Shown here one piece after another: positions 1-7,900 of a stretch of DNA of 14,555 nt; position 1 is the first letter of the stretch, and each line of letters begins with the position of its first letter. This stretch comes from Bacteroidota bacterium (GTDB lineage Bacteria; Bacteroidota; Bacteroidia; Chitinophagales; Saprospiraceae). The stretch lies in the NCBI GenBank assembly GCA_029573365.1, contig JAKQGD010000378.1, forward strand, positions 1 through 14,555, read 5' to 3'. The translations under genes were made by a program, and so were the position numbers. A model generated the notes under the pieces. That model saw only the letters and a program-made list of their open reading frames with translations, was not told where the DNA came from and did no database searches.

Positions 1-1
1 G

Positions 2-184
2 GCTGTGAGCCTCGGCAGCACCGAGAGTCTGGCAGGGCATCCTGCATCTATGACACATGCCGGTATAGATCCACACCACAGGGAGGATATGGGCATAAGG
101 GACAGCTTGGTTAGGTTGTCTGTAGGCATCGAAAATTACAGGGACATCATTTGGGACATAGACCAGGCACTTCAATATGTGTGA
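2..184 (+). CDS. C-terminal fragment of a Cys/Met-metabolism PLP-dependent enzyme (cystathionine gamma-synthase / methionine gamma-lyase type)
   Basis: This gene is cut by the left edge of the window; only its last 60 codons and a TGA stop at 182-184 are present. The reading frame is open from base 2. It contains SLGSTESL, then HPASMTH, then a GIRDSLVRLSVGIE stretch and an acidic tail ending in DIDQALQYV. These are the usual C-terminal signatures of the trans-sulfuration family, which includes cystathionine gamma-synthase, cystathionine beta- and gamma-lyases, O-acetylhomoserine sulfhydrylase and methionine gamma-lyase. The PLP lysine and substrate-specificity residues lie outside the window, so the exact reaction cannot be assigned. 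The gene converges on the LacI-family gene with only 6 bases between the stop codons, and no hairpin is visible there. It is probably unrelated to the sugar locus. The family call is confident; the specific enzyme is not. Confidence 0.88.
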   Translation, partial: AVSLGSTESLAGHPASMTHAGIDPHHREDMGIRDSLVRLSVGIENYRDIIWDIDQALQYV

Positions 185-190
185 CGGTGT

Positions 191-1273
191 CTAACCTTTT
201 GTGACAGGGTATCCCTTAAAATTATCGATATAAAAATCTACATTTTCCTTGATGACAATGTCGAGAGGCAGGTACTGGATTTTTTTTACATCTTTTTTCA
301 GGACAAAATGATTGACAAAATTCATGATGCCTGTATAACCCTGTAAAATTGGATTTTGATTGATGATAAAATCTATTTTGTCTTCTTTCAGAAACCGTAT
401 ATTGGGATCTATCATGTCAAAGCCTACGACATCATATTTTTGGCTTTCTTCCGGGTTAAAAAACTTGACGAGCCTATATCCCCGGGAATTGGTGAAAAAC
501 AGTCCCTTCATCCTTGGATGTTTGGCCTTGATGTCAACCCAAAACTCATAAAGCAAGTCATCGTCCAGAAATTTATCAAACTCATACCAGATGATAGGAT
601 TACCAGACATGTTGTGCTGTTCAAAAAAGGCATTCAAACCAGCCAGCTTGTCAGAATAATGCTGGGCATTGGCGAGGGTATGGCCCAGATTGAGAGCTAT
701 AATCTCATCCCCGGGTTTTAACCTGAGGTAAAATAGCCTGCCTGCCAGATACCCGCTGTTAAAGGAATTCTGACCTACATAGCACAGTATGTCAGGATGG
801 TGGATTTCTGTATTTATAGTGATAAACGGTATGTTGTTTTGTTCGGCCATTTCGAGGTATTCCAGGCTTTCCGCAGTAAAAGTTGGAGCTGTAAGAATGG
901 CGTCAGGTCTTGAATTTATGGCGTTTTCCATCTGCATACAAAACTCATCTTTTTTAAACAGATTGTAATCATAATAGTCGGTGATGATACCATAATGTTT
1001 GACCAGTTCAAGGGCATTCTGTATACCTTCACGGGGTTGGGCCCAGAAGATGTCGCTGTTGGGATCAGGGGTGACTATGGCTATGCGATAGACCCGGTTG
1101 GAGGCCAGGGCACTTGCCATCAGGTTTTTTTCATAACCGAGGTCTGAAGCAATTTTCAGGATTTTTTGCTCTACCTCTTCGGTTACATTGCCTCTGCCGT
1201 TTATGACACGGTCTACGGTGCCGCGTGAAACCCCGGCTATGCTGGCTATATCCTTTATGGTTACCTTTTTCAT
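191..1273 (-). CDS. LacI-family transcriptional regulator, likely local repressor of the GlcNAc/glycan locus
   Basis: This 360-residue protein has the length and layout of the LacI/GalR family. The N-terminal helix-turn-helix covers residues 4-25 (VTIKDIA, then GVSRGTVDRVINGRG). A hinge-helix region follows at about 50-59 (NLMASALAS). A periplasmic-binding-protein-like effector domain runs from about residue 62 (YRIAIVTPDPNSDIFW) to the end. Such proteins are cytoplasmic dimers or tetramers that bind palindromic operators and leave them, or change affinity, on binding a sugar or sugar phosphate. Two candidate operators lie in this window: a perfect palindrome at 2869-2884 in the nag promoter and a near copy at 1334-1349 upstream of this gene. 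The gene lies 130 bases downstream of the permease gene on the same strand, so it may be read both from its own promoter and through the permease gene. The effector is not visible; GlcNAc, GlcN-6-P or a chito-oligosaccharide would fit the context (inference). Confidence 0.93.
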   Translation of the reverse strand: MKKVTIKDIASIAGVSRGTVDRVINGRGNVTEEVEQKILKIASDLGYEKNLMASALASNRVYRIAIVTPDPNSDIFWAQPREGIQNALELVKHYGIITDYYDYNLFKKDEFCMQMENAINSRPDAILTAPTFTAESLEYLEMAEQNNIPFITINTEIHHPDILCYVGQNSFNSGYLAGRLFYLRLKPGDEIIALNLGHTLANAQHYSDKLAGLNAFFEQHNMSGNPIIWYEFDKFLDDDLLYEFWVDIKAKHPRMKGLFFTNSRGYRLVKFFNPEESQKYDVVGFDMIDPNIRFLKEDKIDFIINQNPILQGYTGIMNFVNHFVLKKDVKKIQYLPLDIVIKENVDFYIDNFKGYPVTKG

Positions 1274-1283
1274 CTAAAAAATA

Positions 1284-1291
1284 CAAAAATA
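1284..1291 (-). promoter_or_regulatory. Possible -7 promoter element for the LacI-family gene
   Basis: Read on the minus strand this is TATTTTTG, an exact match to the Bacteroidota -7 consensus TAnnTTTG. It lies 10 bases before the ATG of the regulator. No good TTG is found 17-23 bases further upstream, so the -33 half is missing or weak and the leader would be extremely short. Treat it as tentative. Confidence 0.3.
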
Positions 1292-1333
1292 GACCATAAG
1301 CGGTTAGCAGGATAACATTTTCGATTTTATTTT

Positions 1334-1349
1334 CTGTGTACGAGCACAA
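1334..1349. promoter_or_regulatory. Candidate second LacI-family operator (O2), imperfect copy of O1
   Basis: The 16 bases CTGTGTACGAGCACAA match the perfect palindrome TTGTGCACGTGCACAA at 2869-2884 at 13 of 16 positions. Both the TGTG and GCACAA arms and the central CG are kept. The site lies in the 130-base gap between the permease stop and the regulator start, about 60 bases upstream of the regulator's ATG. A site there would suit autoregulation. With equal base frequencies, a 13/16 match anywhere in a gap this size would be expected by chance well under once in a thousand such gaps. Binding is inferred, not shown. Confidence 0.55.
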
Positions 1350-1403
1350 ACAAAAAAATATTTCTTTAGGCAATCAAAATTCGGTGATGCTATTTACAAA
1401 TTT

Positions 1404-2732
1404 TTACTTTTTTGCTGTAAGTACGTGTTCGAGCTCTTCCAGGCTCACACCATTTGTTTCAGGCATAAATTTCCAGGTAAATATCAGCTGCCCCACCATC
1501 ATGAGCGTAAAAATGGCAAAGACGGTTCCTGGACCTATAACGTTAAACAGCCAAGGCACCATGGCAGGAATCAGGGCTGCCAGTACCCAGTGAACCCCGG
1601 TGCCAAAGGCGGCTCCCTGTCCCCGGAGGTGATTGGGAAAGATCTCCGAAATGAATACCCAGATGATGGTACCCTGACCGATGGCGTGGGCGGCAATGAA
1701 AAAAAACAGAAACACGGGCACCATGTTTCCCTTGATACCTGAAAAGAAAGCAAATGAGACCATGGCAAGCGAAATGATATAGCCCACGGAGCCGATATAC
1801 ATCAGTTGTTTGCGTCCGAGCCTGTCAATGAGCATTAGTCCCACGAAGGTAAAAATGAGGTTTGTCACACCTATGCCTATACTGCTCAGAAGGGCGGCTG
1901 ATTTTTCTAGGCCTGCGATTTCGAATATCCTGGGAGCATAGTACAGGAAGGCATTTATACCCGAAAACTGATTAAAAAATGAGATAAAAAACGCCAGTAT
2001 GACCGGAAACCTGTACTTAGGAGCCCAGATGCTTTCATGGGTTTCTGCCGTTTTGTGGTCGGCAAGGATCTTTTCAATCTGTTTTTGTGGTGGGGTGCCG
2101 GGGTCCATCACAGACAGGGTTTTAACTGCAGCCTCCGGGGTGTTTTTTATGGTAATCTGCCAGCGTGGACTTTCAGGAATGAAAAAAACAAGAATAAGAT
2201 ACATAAATGCAGGCAGGGCCTCTATCCCCACCATCCACCGCCAGGGTTCAGCTCCAAAGTTGCGTAGCAGATAGTTGGAAATAAACGCTACAAGGATACC
2301 GAAAACGATGTTGAACTGATACAAAGCAACCAGACGTCCGCGGTCTCCAGCAGGGGCGATTTCTGAGATGTACGAAGGTGCTGCCACTGTGGAAGCTCCC
2401 ACGCCCAGACCTCCGATAAATCGAAAAATGGCAAACATCCATGGATCTGTGGCAAGTCCTGAACCTATGGCCGAAATAAAATACAACACTCCTATGATAA
2501 TGAGTGTAGGTCTCCTGCCTATCCTGTCGGTTGGAATTCCTCCCAGAATGGCCCCAACTACAGTACCCCAAAGGGCTGAGGACATGATGACCCATCCATG
2601 AAAAAGCTCGCCTCGTGGCCACAGTGTCTGAAGTGCTTTTTCGGCACCGGAGATGACTACCGTATCAAACCCAAACAAAAAGCCGGCAAGGGCTGAAATC
2701 AGAGACCAGAATAATATTGTTTTCGAGTGCAT
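1404..2732 (-). CDS. Sugar-porter family MFS permease (proton:sugar symporter type)
   Basis: This 442-residue inner-membrane protein has about twelve hydrophobic segments and the full set of sugar-porter signatures. These are GFLFGFDT (17-24) in the first helix, DRIGRRP (69-75) in the loop after helix 2, PESPRW (186-191) after helix 6, QFSGINAFLYYAP (255-267) in helix 7, DRLGRK (303-308) in the loop after helix 8, SEIFPNHLRG (362-371), and the C-terminal PETNGVSLEELE (424-435). XylE-like and GLUT-like transporters share the QFSGIN and PETKG-like motifs and move free monosaccharides, usually with a proton. The substrate cannot be read from sequence; divergence from the nag-type fusion gene and proximity to GH20 suggest GlcNAc or a related hexose. 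Because MFS permeases do not phosphorylate their cargo, a cytoplasmic kinase would be needed to feed a GlcN-6-P deaminase, and none is in the window. It is transcribed divergently from the fusion gene across a 182-base gap. The ATG at 2730-2732 gives a normal family N-terminus. Confidence 0.93.
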   Translation of the reverse strand: MHSKTILFWSLISALAGFLFGFDTVVISGAEKALQTLWPRGELFHGWVIMSSALWGTVVGAILGGIPTDRIGRRPTLIIIGVLYFISAIGSGLATDPWMFAIFRFIGGLGVGASTVAAPSYISEIAPAGDRGRLVALYQFNIVFGILVAFISNYLLRNFGAEPWRWMVGIEALPAFMYLILVFFIPESPRWQITIKNTPEAAVKTLSVMDPGTPPQKQIEKILADHKTAETHESIWAPKYRFPVILAFFISFFNQFSGINAFLYYAPRIFEIAGLEKSAALLSSIGIGVTNLIFTFVGLMLIDRLGRKQLMYIGSVGYIISLAMVSFAFFSGIKGNMVPVFLFFFIAAHAIGQGTIIWVFISEIFPNHLRGQGAAFGTGVHWVLAALIPAMVPWLFNVIGPGTVFAIFTLMMVGQLIFTWKFMPETNGVSLEELEHVLTAKK

Positions 2733-2767
2733 CCCATGGATTTAATACTGACTACAAGATAAAGTGC

Positions 2768-2796
2768 CAAAGGTAGTCAATTTATGTGGACCCAAA
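2768..2796 (-). promoter_or_regulatory. Candidate promoter for the MFS permease gene
   Basis: On the minus strand, TACCTTTG (2775-2768) matches the Bacteroidota -7 consensus TAnnTTTG. TTTG (2796-2793) is a -33 element 17 bases upstream, at the short end of the accepted spacing. Transcription would start near 2762, giving a leader of about 30 bases. The operator palindrome at 2869-2884 lies more than 70 bases upstream of this promoter and does not overlap it. Confidence 0.5.
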
Positions 2797-2867
2797 GTAA
2801 AATTAAATTGCACGAAAATGCCTGCATATAAGAGAATGATAATTTTTTTATTTTTTTGAATGAAAAT

Positions 2868-2898
2868 TTTGTGCACGTGCACAATATGTCTACTTTTG
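2868..2898 (+). promoter_or_regulatory. Promoter of the nagB/PIG-L-susCD operon
   Basis: TTTG at 2868-2871 and TACTTTTG at 2891-2898 are separated by exactly 19 bases, matching the Bacteroidota housekeeping-sigma promoter (-33 TTTG, -7 TAnnTTTG). Transcription should begin near 2904, leaving a leader of only about 10 bases before the ATG at 2915. No Shine-Dalgarno sequence is present; the bases just before the start are A-rich, as is common in this phylum. The candidate operator O1 covers most of the -33 element and the spacer. Confidence 0.75.
2869..2884. promoter_or_regulatory. Candidate LacI-family operator (O1), perfect 16-bp palindrome
   Basis: TTGTGCACGTGCACAA is its own reverse complement. 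Two further base pairs of symmetry follow on each side after a single mismatched pair (2866-2887). It has the central CG and the TTGTG...CACAA arms of the symmetric lac operator, which supports a LacI-family protein as the binder. It overlaps the -33 TTTG and fills the spacer of the fusion-gene promoter, the position expected of a repressor site. It also sits in the divergent gap to the permease, so one bound protein could influence both genes. Confidence 0.78.
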
Positions 2899-2914
2899 TC
2901 TTACAATTTAAAAA

Positions 2915-4864
2915 ATGGAGTCTGTTCAGAATAAATCAGTGCAGGAAAGCGGGGCAGGACTTAAGTATCAGTTGAAGCGATTTGAAAAGATTGCTGTCAA
3001 GGTATGGGACAGTCCTGAAGAAGGAGCTGTTCACATTGCAAGATATATTGCTCTGTGCATCCGGCAAAAGCAACAGGACAACGAAAACATCGTTCTTGGC
3101 CTGGCAACAGGTTCTTCCCCCATCAAGGTCTACAACGAACTCGTAAGGATGCACAGGGAAGAAGGTTTGTCGTTTTACAACGTAATCACTTTTAATCTGG
3201 ATGAGTATTATCCGATGAAGCCGGAAGCACCGCAGTCTTATGTCCGTTTTATGAATGAGTTTTTATTCAATCATGTGGACATAAACCCAGCCAACGTGCA
3301 TATACCCAACGGAGATATACCAATGGAGTATGTGGAAAATTCATGCCTGGAGTACGAAAAGAAAATAGAGCTGGCAGGGGGTATAGACATACAGATACTG
3401 GGTATAGGCAGAACAGGGCACATAGGATTTAATGAGCCCGGGTCATGGCTTACCTCACGCACCAGGCTGGTAAAGCTTGACCATATGACGAGAATGGATG
3501 CTGTCAAGGATTTTGGCAAGGAAGAATACGTGCCTTATCGGGCGATAACCATGGGTATAGGTACGATACTCAAGGCACGGCAAATCTTTATCATGGCGTG
3601 GGGCTCGCACAAGGCGGACATAGTAAAGGAAGCTGTTGAAGGCGAAGTGACTGAAATGGTCCCGGCCACTTTTCTACAAAACCACAACAATGTAAAGTTT
3701 TATGTAGATACGGCCGCCTCGGCATCGCTGACAAAAATCAAAACTCCCTGGCTGGCAGGCATATGCGAATGGGACGAAAAACTCATTGCAAGAGCTGTTA
3801 TCTGGCTTTCACTTAAACTCAAAAAGCCCATTCTAAAACTAACCGACGAAGACTATATAAACAATGGCTTGTCAGAGCTTATCGCTGAATATGAAAGTGC
3901 CTACTCACTCAATATCAGGATATTTAACAAGCTGCAGCATACCATAACAGGATGGCCTGGGGGTAAGCCCAATGCTGATGATTCCAACCGCCCAGAACGG
4001 GCACATCCCGCAAAAAAGAGGGTAATCATCTTTAGTCCGCATCCAGACGACGACGTTATTTCTATGGGAGGTACGTTCCTGAGACTCGTGGAGCAGGGCC
4101 ATGAAGTACATGTGGCGTATCAGGTATCAGGCAATATAGCCGTCCATGACATAGATGCCTGGAGATATACTCAGTTTATAGCAGACTTTGCTCAGGCCAT
4201 GGGCATTGACAGCCCGGAACTATCCAAAATTGCAGATAAAATTTCAAAATTTGTAGAGAAAAAGGACATAAACGAAAACGATATAAAAGAACTAAGGCTG
4301 GTCAAAGGCCTGATCAGAAGACAGGAGGCTCGGAGCGGGGCCCTTTACTGCGGACTTCCCGAAAAAAACATTCATTTTCTCAATATGCCTTTTTATGAGA
4401 CCGGCGGCGTACGTAAGAACAAACTTTCAGAGACCGACTATCAGCTGATTATCCAGCTTTTTAATGAAGTCAGGCCGCATCAGGTGTACGCTGCAGGAGA
4501 TCTGGCAGATCCTCACGGCACACACAGGGTATGCCTGGATGCCATTCTGGAAGCGTTTGACAGAACCAAGGATCAGAAATGGTGGAAGGACTGTTACCTA
4601 TGGCTTTATCGCGGTGCATGGCATGAATGGCCTATCGATGAGATAGAAATGGCCGTACCCATCAGCCCTGACGAGTTGATGAGAAAACGGAAGGCCATTT
4701 TTATGCATCAGTCCCAAAAGGACCACCCTGTCTTTCCGGGAGATGACACCAGAGAATTCTGGCAGAGAGCAGAAGACCGCAACAAGGAGACTGCCCACTT
4801 GTATAATGTTTTAGGTCTGGCAGAATACGAAGCCATGGAAGCCTTTGTGAGATGGAAATTTTAA
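2915..4864 (+). CDS. nagB: Glucosamine-6-phosphate deaminase-like (NagB) domain fused to a PIG-L/LmbE deacetylase domain
   Basis: This 649-residue cytoplasmic protein has two enzyme domains. Residues about 22-290 are NagB-like: GLATGSSP (62-69) phosphate loop, DEYY with D96 at the E. coli Asp72 position, GIGRTGHIGFNEP (163-175) with H169 and E174 at the His143 and Glu148 positions, and WGSHK with K233 at the phosphate-binding Lys208 position. NagB converts GlcN-6-P to fructose-6-P and ammonia. Oddly, T167 sits where E. coli has active-site Asp141. Residues about 368-640 are PIG-L-like: HPDDD (376-380, usually HPDDE) and DPHGTH (532-537) supply the expected zinc ligands H376, D379 and probably H537. 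PIG-L enzymes remove acetyl groups from GlcNAc-type sugars. Fusions of this length are known in Bacteroidota and are usually annotated as deaminase or deaminase-like; the dual role is inference. The gene leads an operon with susC 40 bases downstream and has an operator-covered promoter. The ATG at 2915 suits the promoter and the A-rich leader. Confidence 0.9.
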   Translation: MESVQNKSVQESGAGLKYQLKRFEKIAVKVWDSPEEGAVHIARYIALCIRQKQQDNENIVLGLATGSSPIKVYNELVRMHREEGLSFYNVITFNLDEYYPMKPEAPQSYVRFMNEFLFNHVDINPANVHIPNGDIPMEYVENSCLEYEKKIELAGGIDIQILGIGRTGHIGFNEPGSWLTSRTRLVKLDHMTRMDAVKDFGKEEYVPYRAITMGIGTILKARQIFIMAWGSHKADIVKEAVEGEVTEMVPATFLQNHNNVKFYVDTAASASLTKIKTPWLAGICEWDEKLIARAVIWLSLKLKKPILKLTDEDYINNGLSELIAEYESAYSLNIRIFNKLQHTITGWPGGKPNADDSNRPERAHPAKKRVIIFSPHPDDDVISMGGTFLRLVEQGHEVHVAYQVSGNIAVHDIDAWRYTQFIADFAQAMGIDSPELSKIADKISKFVEKKDINENDIKELRLVKGLIRRQEARSGALYCGLPEKNIHFLNMPFYETGGVRKNKLSETDYQLIIQLFNEVRPHQVYAAGDLADPHGTHRVCLDAILEAFDRTKDQKWWKDCYLWLYRGAWHEWPIDEIEMAVPISPDELMRKRKAIFMHQSQKDHPVFPGDDTREFWQRAEDRNKETAHLYNVLGLAEYEAMEAFVRWKF

Positions 4865-4904
4865 TTTTCAACCTATACTTTTTAACTTATTAAATCATTA
4901 AAGC

Positions 4905-7900
4905 ATGACGAAAATTTTTAAACAATCGTTTTCTGACAGCAGAAACAGGACATTATGGCCACGTGCCTGTGTATTGTTTCTGTTTGCCGTTTTATGCTCA
5001 ATAGGCATAAACGCCCAGAGCGTCTTCGGTACGGTGACATCTGAAAAGGACGGTTCTCCCCTGATTGGAGCTTCTGTGGTCGAAAAAGGCACCAACAACG
5101 GAACCATTACGGACATCGACGGGGCTTTTAGCCTTAACCTGTCCAGAATTCCTGCCGTGCTGGAAGTATCGTATATCGGCTTTGGCACCAAAGATGTGGA
5201 AGTAACATCTTCAGGATCTGGCATCGAAGTAATACTCGCCGAAGGAACTGCCCTGGACGAAGTAGTAGTCACCGCCCTTGGTATTTCCAGAGAGAAAAAA
5301 GGCCTCACTTATGCACTCGATGAGGTAAAAGCCGAAAACCTTACCACCTTTAAGGATGCCAACGTTATCAATTCGCTGCAGGGTAGGTCTGCAGGTTTGT
5401 TTATCGGCCGCAGTGGCTCAGGCATAGGTGGATCTACCAGGGTAGTTTTGAGAGGCAATAAGTCTACGACCAACAACTCGCCGCTATATGTTATAGACGG
5501 AGTGCCCATGAACAACTCCAACGGTGGCGAACAGGCGGGCATATTCGGAGGAGGTATCGACTCAGGTGACGGTATCAGCAACATCAATCCTGAGGACATT
5601 GAGTCTATCAGTGTGCTCAAGGGTGCTTCTGCTGCCGCACTTTACGGATCAGGTGCCGTAAACGGTGTCATTCTGGTCACGACCAAAAAGGGTAAGTCAG
5701 GCACTCCCAAAATCCATCTGTCTTCAAGCTACGTAGCTGACAGTCCTTTTGGATTGCCGGAATTTCAGACTACCTATGGACAGACAGCGGCCGGCGATGT
5801 GACTTCATGGGGTGCTAAAGGAACATTTAAAGATGTTGTAGGGGACTTCCTGCAGACGGGATCCAACTTTATTAATTCTGTTTCTGTCAGCGGTGGTACA
5901 GATATAGCCCAGAGCTATTTTTCGTACAGCAATACAAGTGCAAAGGGCATCGTTCCGACAAACAGCCTTGGCAGGCACAATTTTAATTTCAACCAGTCTG
6001 CTTCCTTTCTGGATAAAAAGCTCAATCTCAGGGCAAATGTCAATTTTGTAAAGCAGGATGTGTCAAACAGGCCCGCTTCTGGATTGTACTTCAATCCTCT
6101 GACAGGTCTGTATCTGTTCCCCAGAGGCCTTGATTTTGATAACTATAAAAACAAATTTGAGGTGTTTAACACCAACAGAAACTTAAGCCTGCAAAACTGG
6201 CACGCAGATGCAGACATCCAGCAAAACCCATACTGGATCATCAACAGAAACCTGAGTGATAATTCCAGAAACAGGGTCATCACCGGACTTACGACTTCAT
6301 ATGCATTCAATGACTGGCTTAGTCTTCAACTCAGAGGCAATATGGATAAGTCTTTTGACAATTTCGAACAAAAGATTTATGCAGGTACACAAGGTACACT
6401 TTCACACCCTAATGGAAGATATGCTTTTTCGAAACTCACAAATACCCTGCTGTATGGTGATGCCATACTTGGTATTAAAAAGGATATTTCCGATAAGCTT
6501 ACCTTTGATGCCAATGTAGGTGTTGCTCACAATAACAACCAGGTTTACAGCCTGCTTACCGACTCAGGCACAAACGGAGGGTTGAATTTTGCCAATGAGT
6601 TCAGCTTGCAAAACATTAAGGATCCGGTGCAGGGCACATTAAGAGAAGGACTTTCCAGAGTGAAGACAAATTCTGTATTTGCCAGCACTCAGTTTGGATA
6701 TGACAACTTCTTGTATGTAGATCTCACAGGCAGGAACGATTGGTCCAGTTCACTCCCCGGGACCTCATTTTTCTACCCATCCGTGGGAGTCAGCAGCATT
6801 CTGACTGAGAAAATGAGCCTTGGCGGTATCAACTATGCCAAAGTACGTGCTTCTTACGCTATCGTGGGTAGTGGTATTCCTGCATACCTCAATAACCCTA
6901 TCCAGGAAAGGCACCAGATAGTAAACGGACAGCTTGCCCTTACTACAGTGGGAGTAATCCCCGGCACAGAGCTGAAGCCCGAAAAGTCCAAGTCCTTTGA
7001 AGTAGGAGTTGACCTGAGGGCCATAAACAACAAACTGTCAGTGGATCTTACCTATTACAAAAACAACACCATCGACCAGTTTATACAGATAGCGGCCCCT
7101 GCAGGATCAGGATTTACTTCTTACCTGGTAAATGCCGGTAACATCCAAAACTCAGGTATCGAAGGTCTGATCGGCTATCAGATCCTGGATGGCAGTGATT
7201 TTAAATGGAACGCGTCTCTTAACTTTACCAAGAACACAAACAAGGTGATAGATGTGCACCCTACACTGGATGCAACAGATGCTCCATTGTTTATTACCAA
7301 TGAAGGTGTAAACAGCTACAGGATGGTACTTAAGAAAGGCGGCCAGTTTGGTGATATCTACGGTGTGGCCTTTGACAGGGATGCACAGGGCAGAATCAAG
7401 ATAGATGCTGACGGAAATCCGGTCAAAAAAGACGGATATTTCAACCTCGGAAATGCCAACCCTAATTTTATGGCGGGACTTAACAACGAAATATCTTTCA
7501 AGGGTGTCAATGTGAGGTTCCTCATCGACGGTCGATTTGGTGGTAAAGTGATGTCTATCACTCAGTCAATGCTCGACTTGTTTGGTGTGTCTCAAGCTAC
7601 GGCCGATGCCAGGGATGCCGGTGGTGTCACCATTGATGGCGTAAAAGCAGATGGTACAGCCGTTACAAAAATGGATGCCCAGAAATACTATTCAGCCGTG
7701 GGAGGCAGAAACGGTATCACCGAAGCTTACATGTATGATGCCACTAACATAAGATTGAGGGAAATGTCAATAGGTTTTGGACTTCCTAAGTCTGTCATCT
7801 CAGGCAGAGGAACCATCAAAAATGTAAGGGTCAACCTTATAGGCCGTAACCTCTTTTTTATCTCCAAGAAGGCACCATTTGACCCGGATCTCACCTTCTC

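Noticed and set aside
356..721. Plus-strand open frame of 121 codons opposite the LacI-family gene
   Set aside because: It is a shadow of the regulator; the minus-strand protein is full length with a recognisable HTH and effector domain.
1350..1403. A/T-rich run between the permease and regulator genes as a possible terminator
   Set aside because: No stable G/C stem precedes the T-run on the minus strand, so termination there is not supported.
4871..4904. Possible promoter between the NagB/PIG-L gene and susC (TATACTTTTT region)
   Set aside because: The candidate -7 box TACTTTTT lacks the final G of TAnnTTTG and has no good TTG at the right spacing; the 40-base gap fits co-transcription.
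7240..7265. GTGCAC inside susC as a possible further operator
   Set aside because: It is a lone hexamer within coding sequence, without the palindromic partner or TTGTG/CACAA arms.
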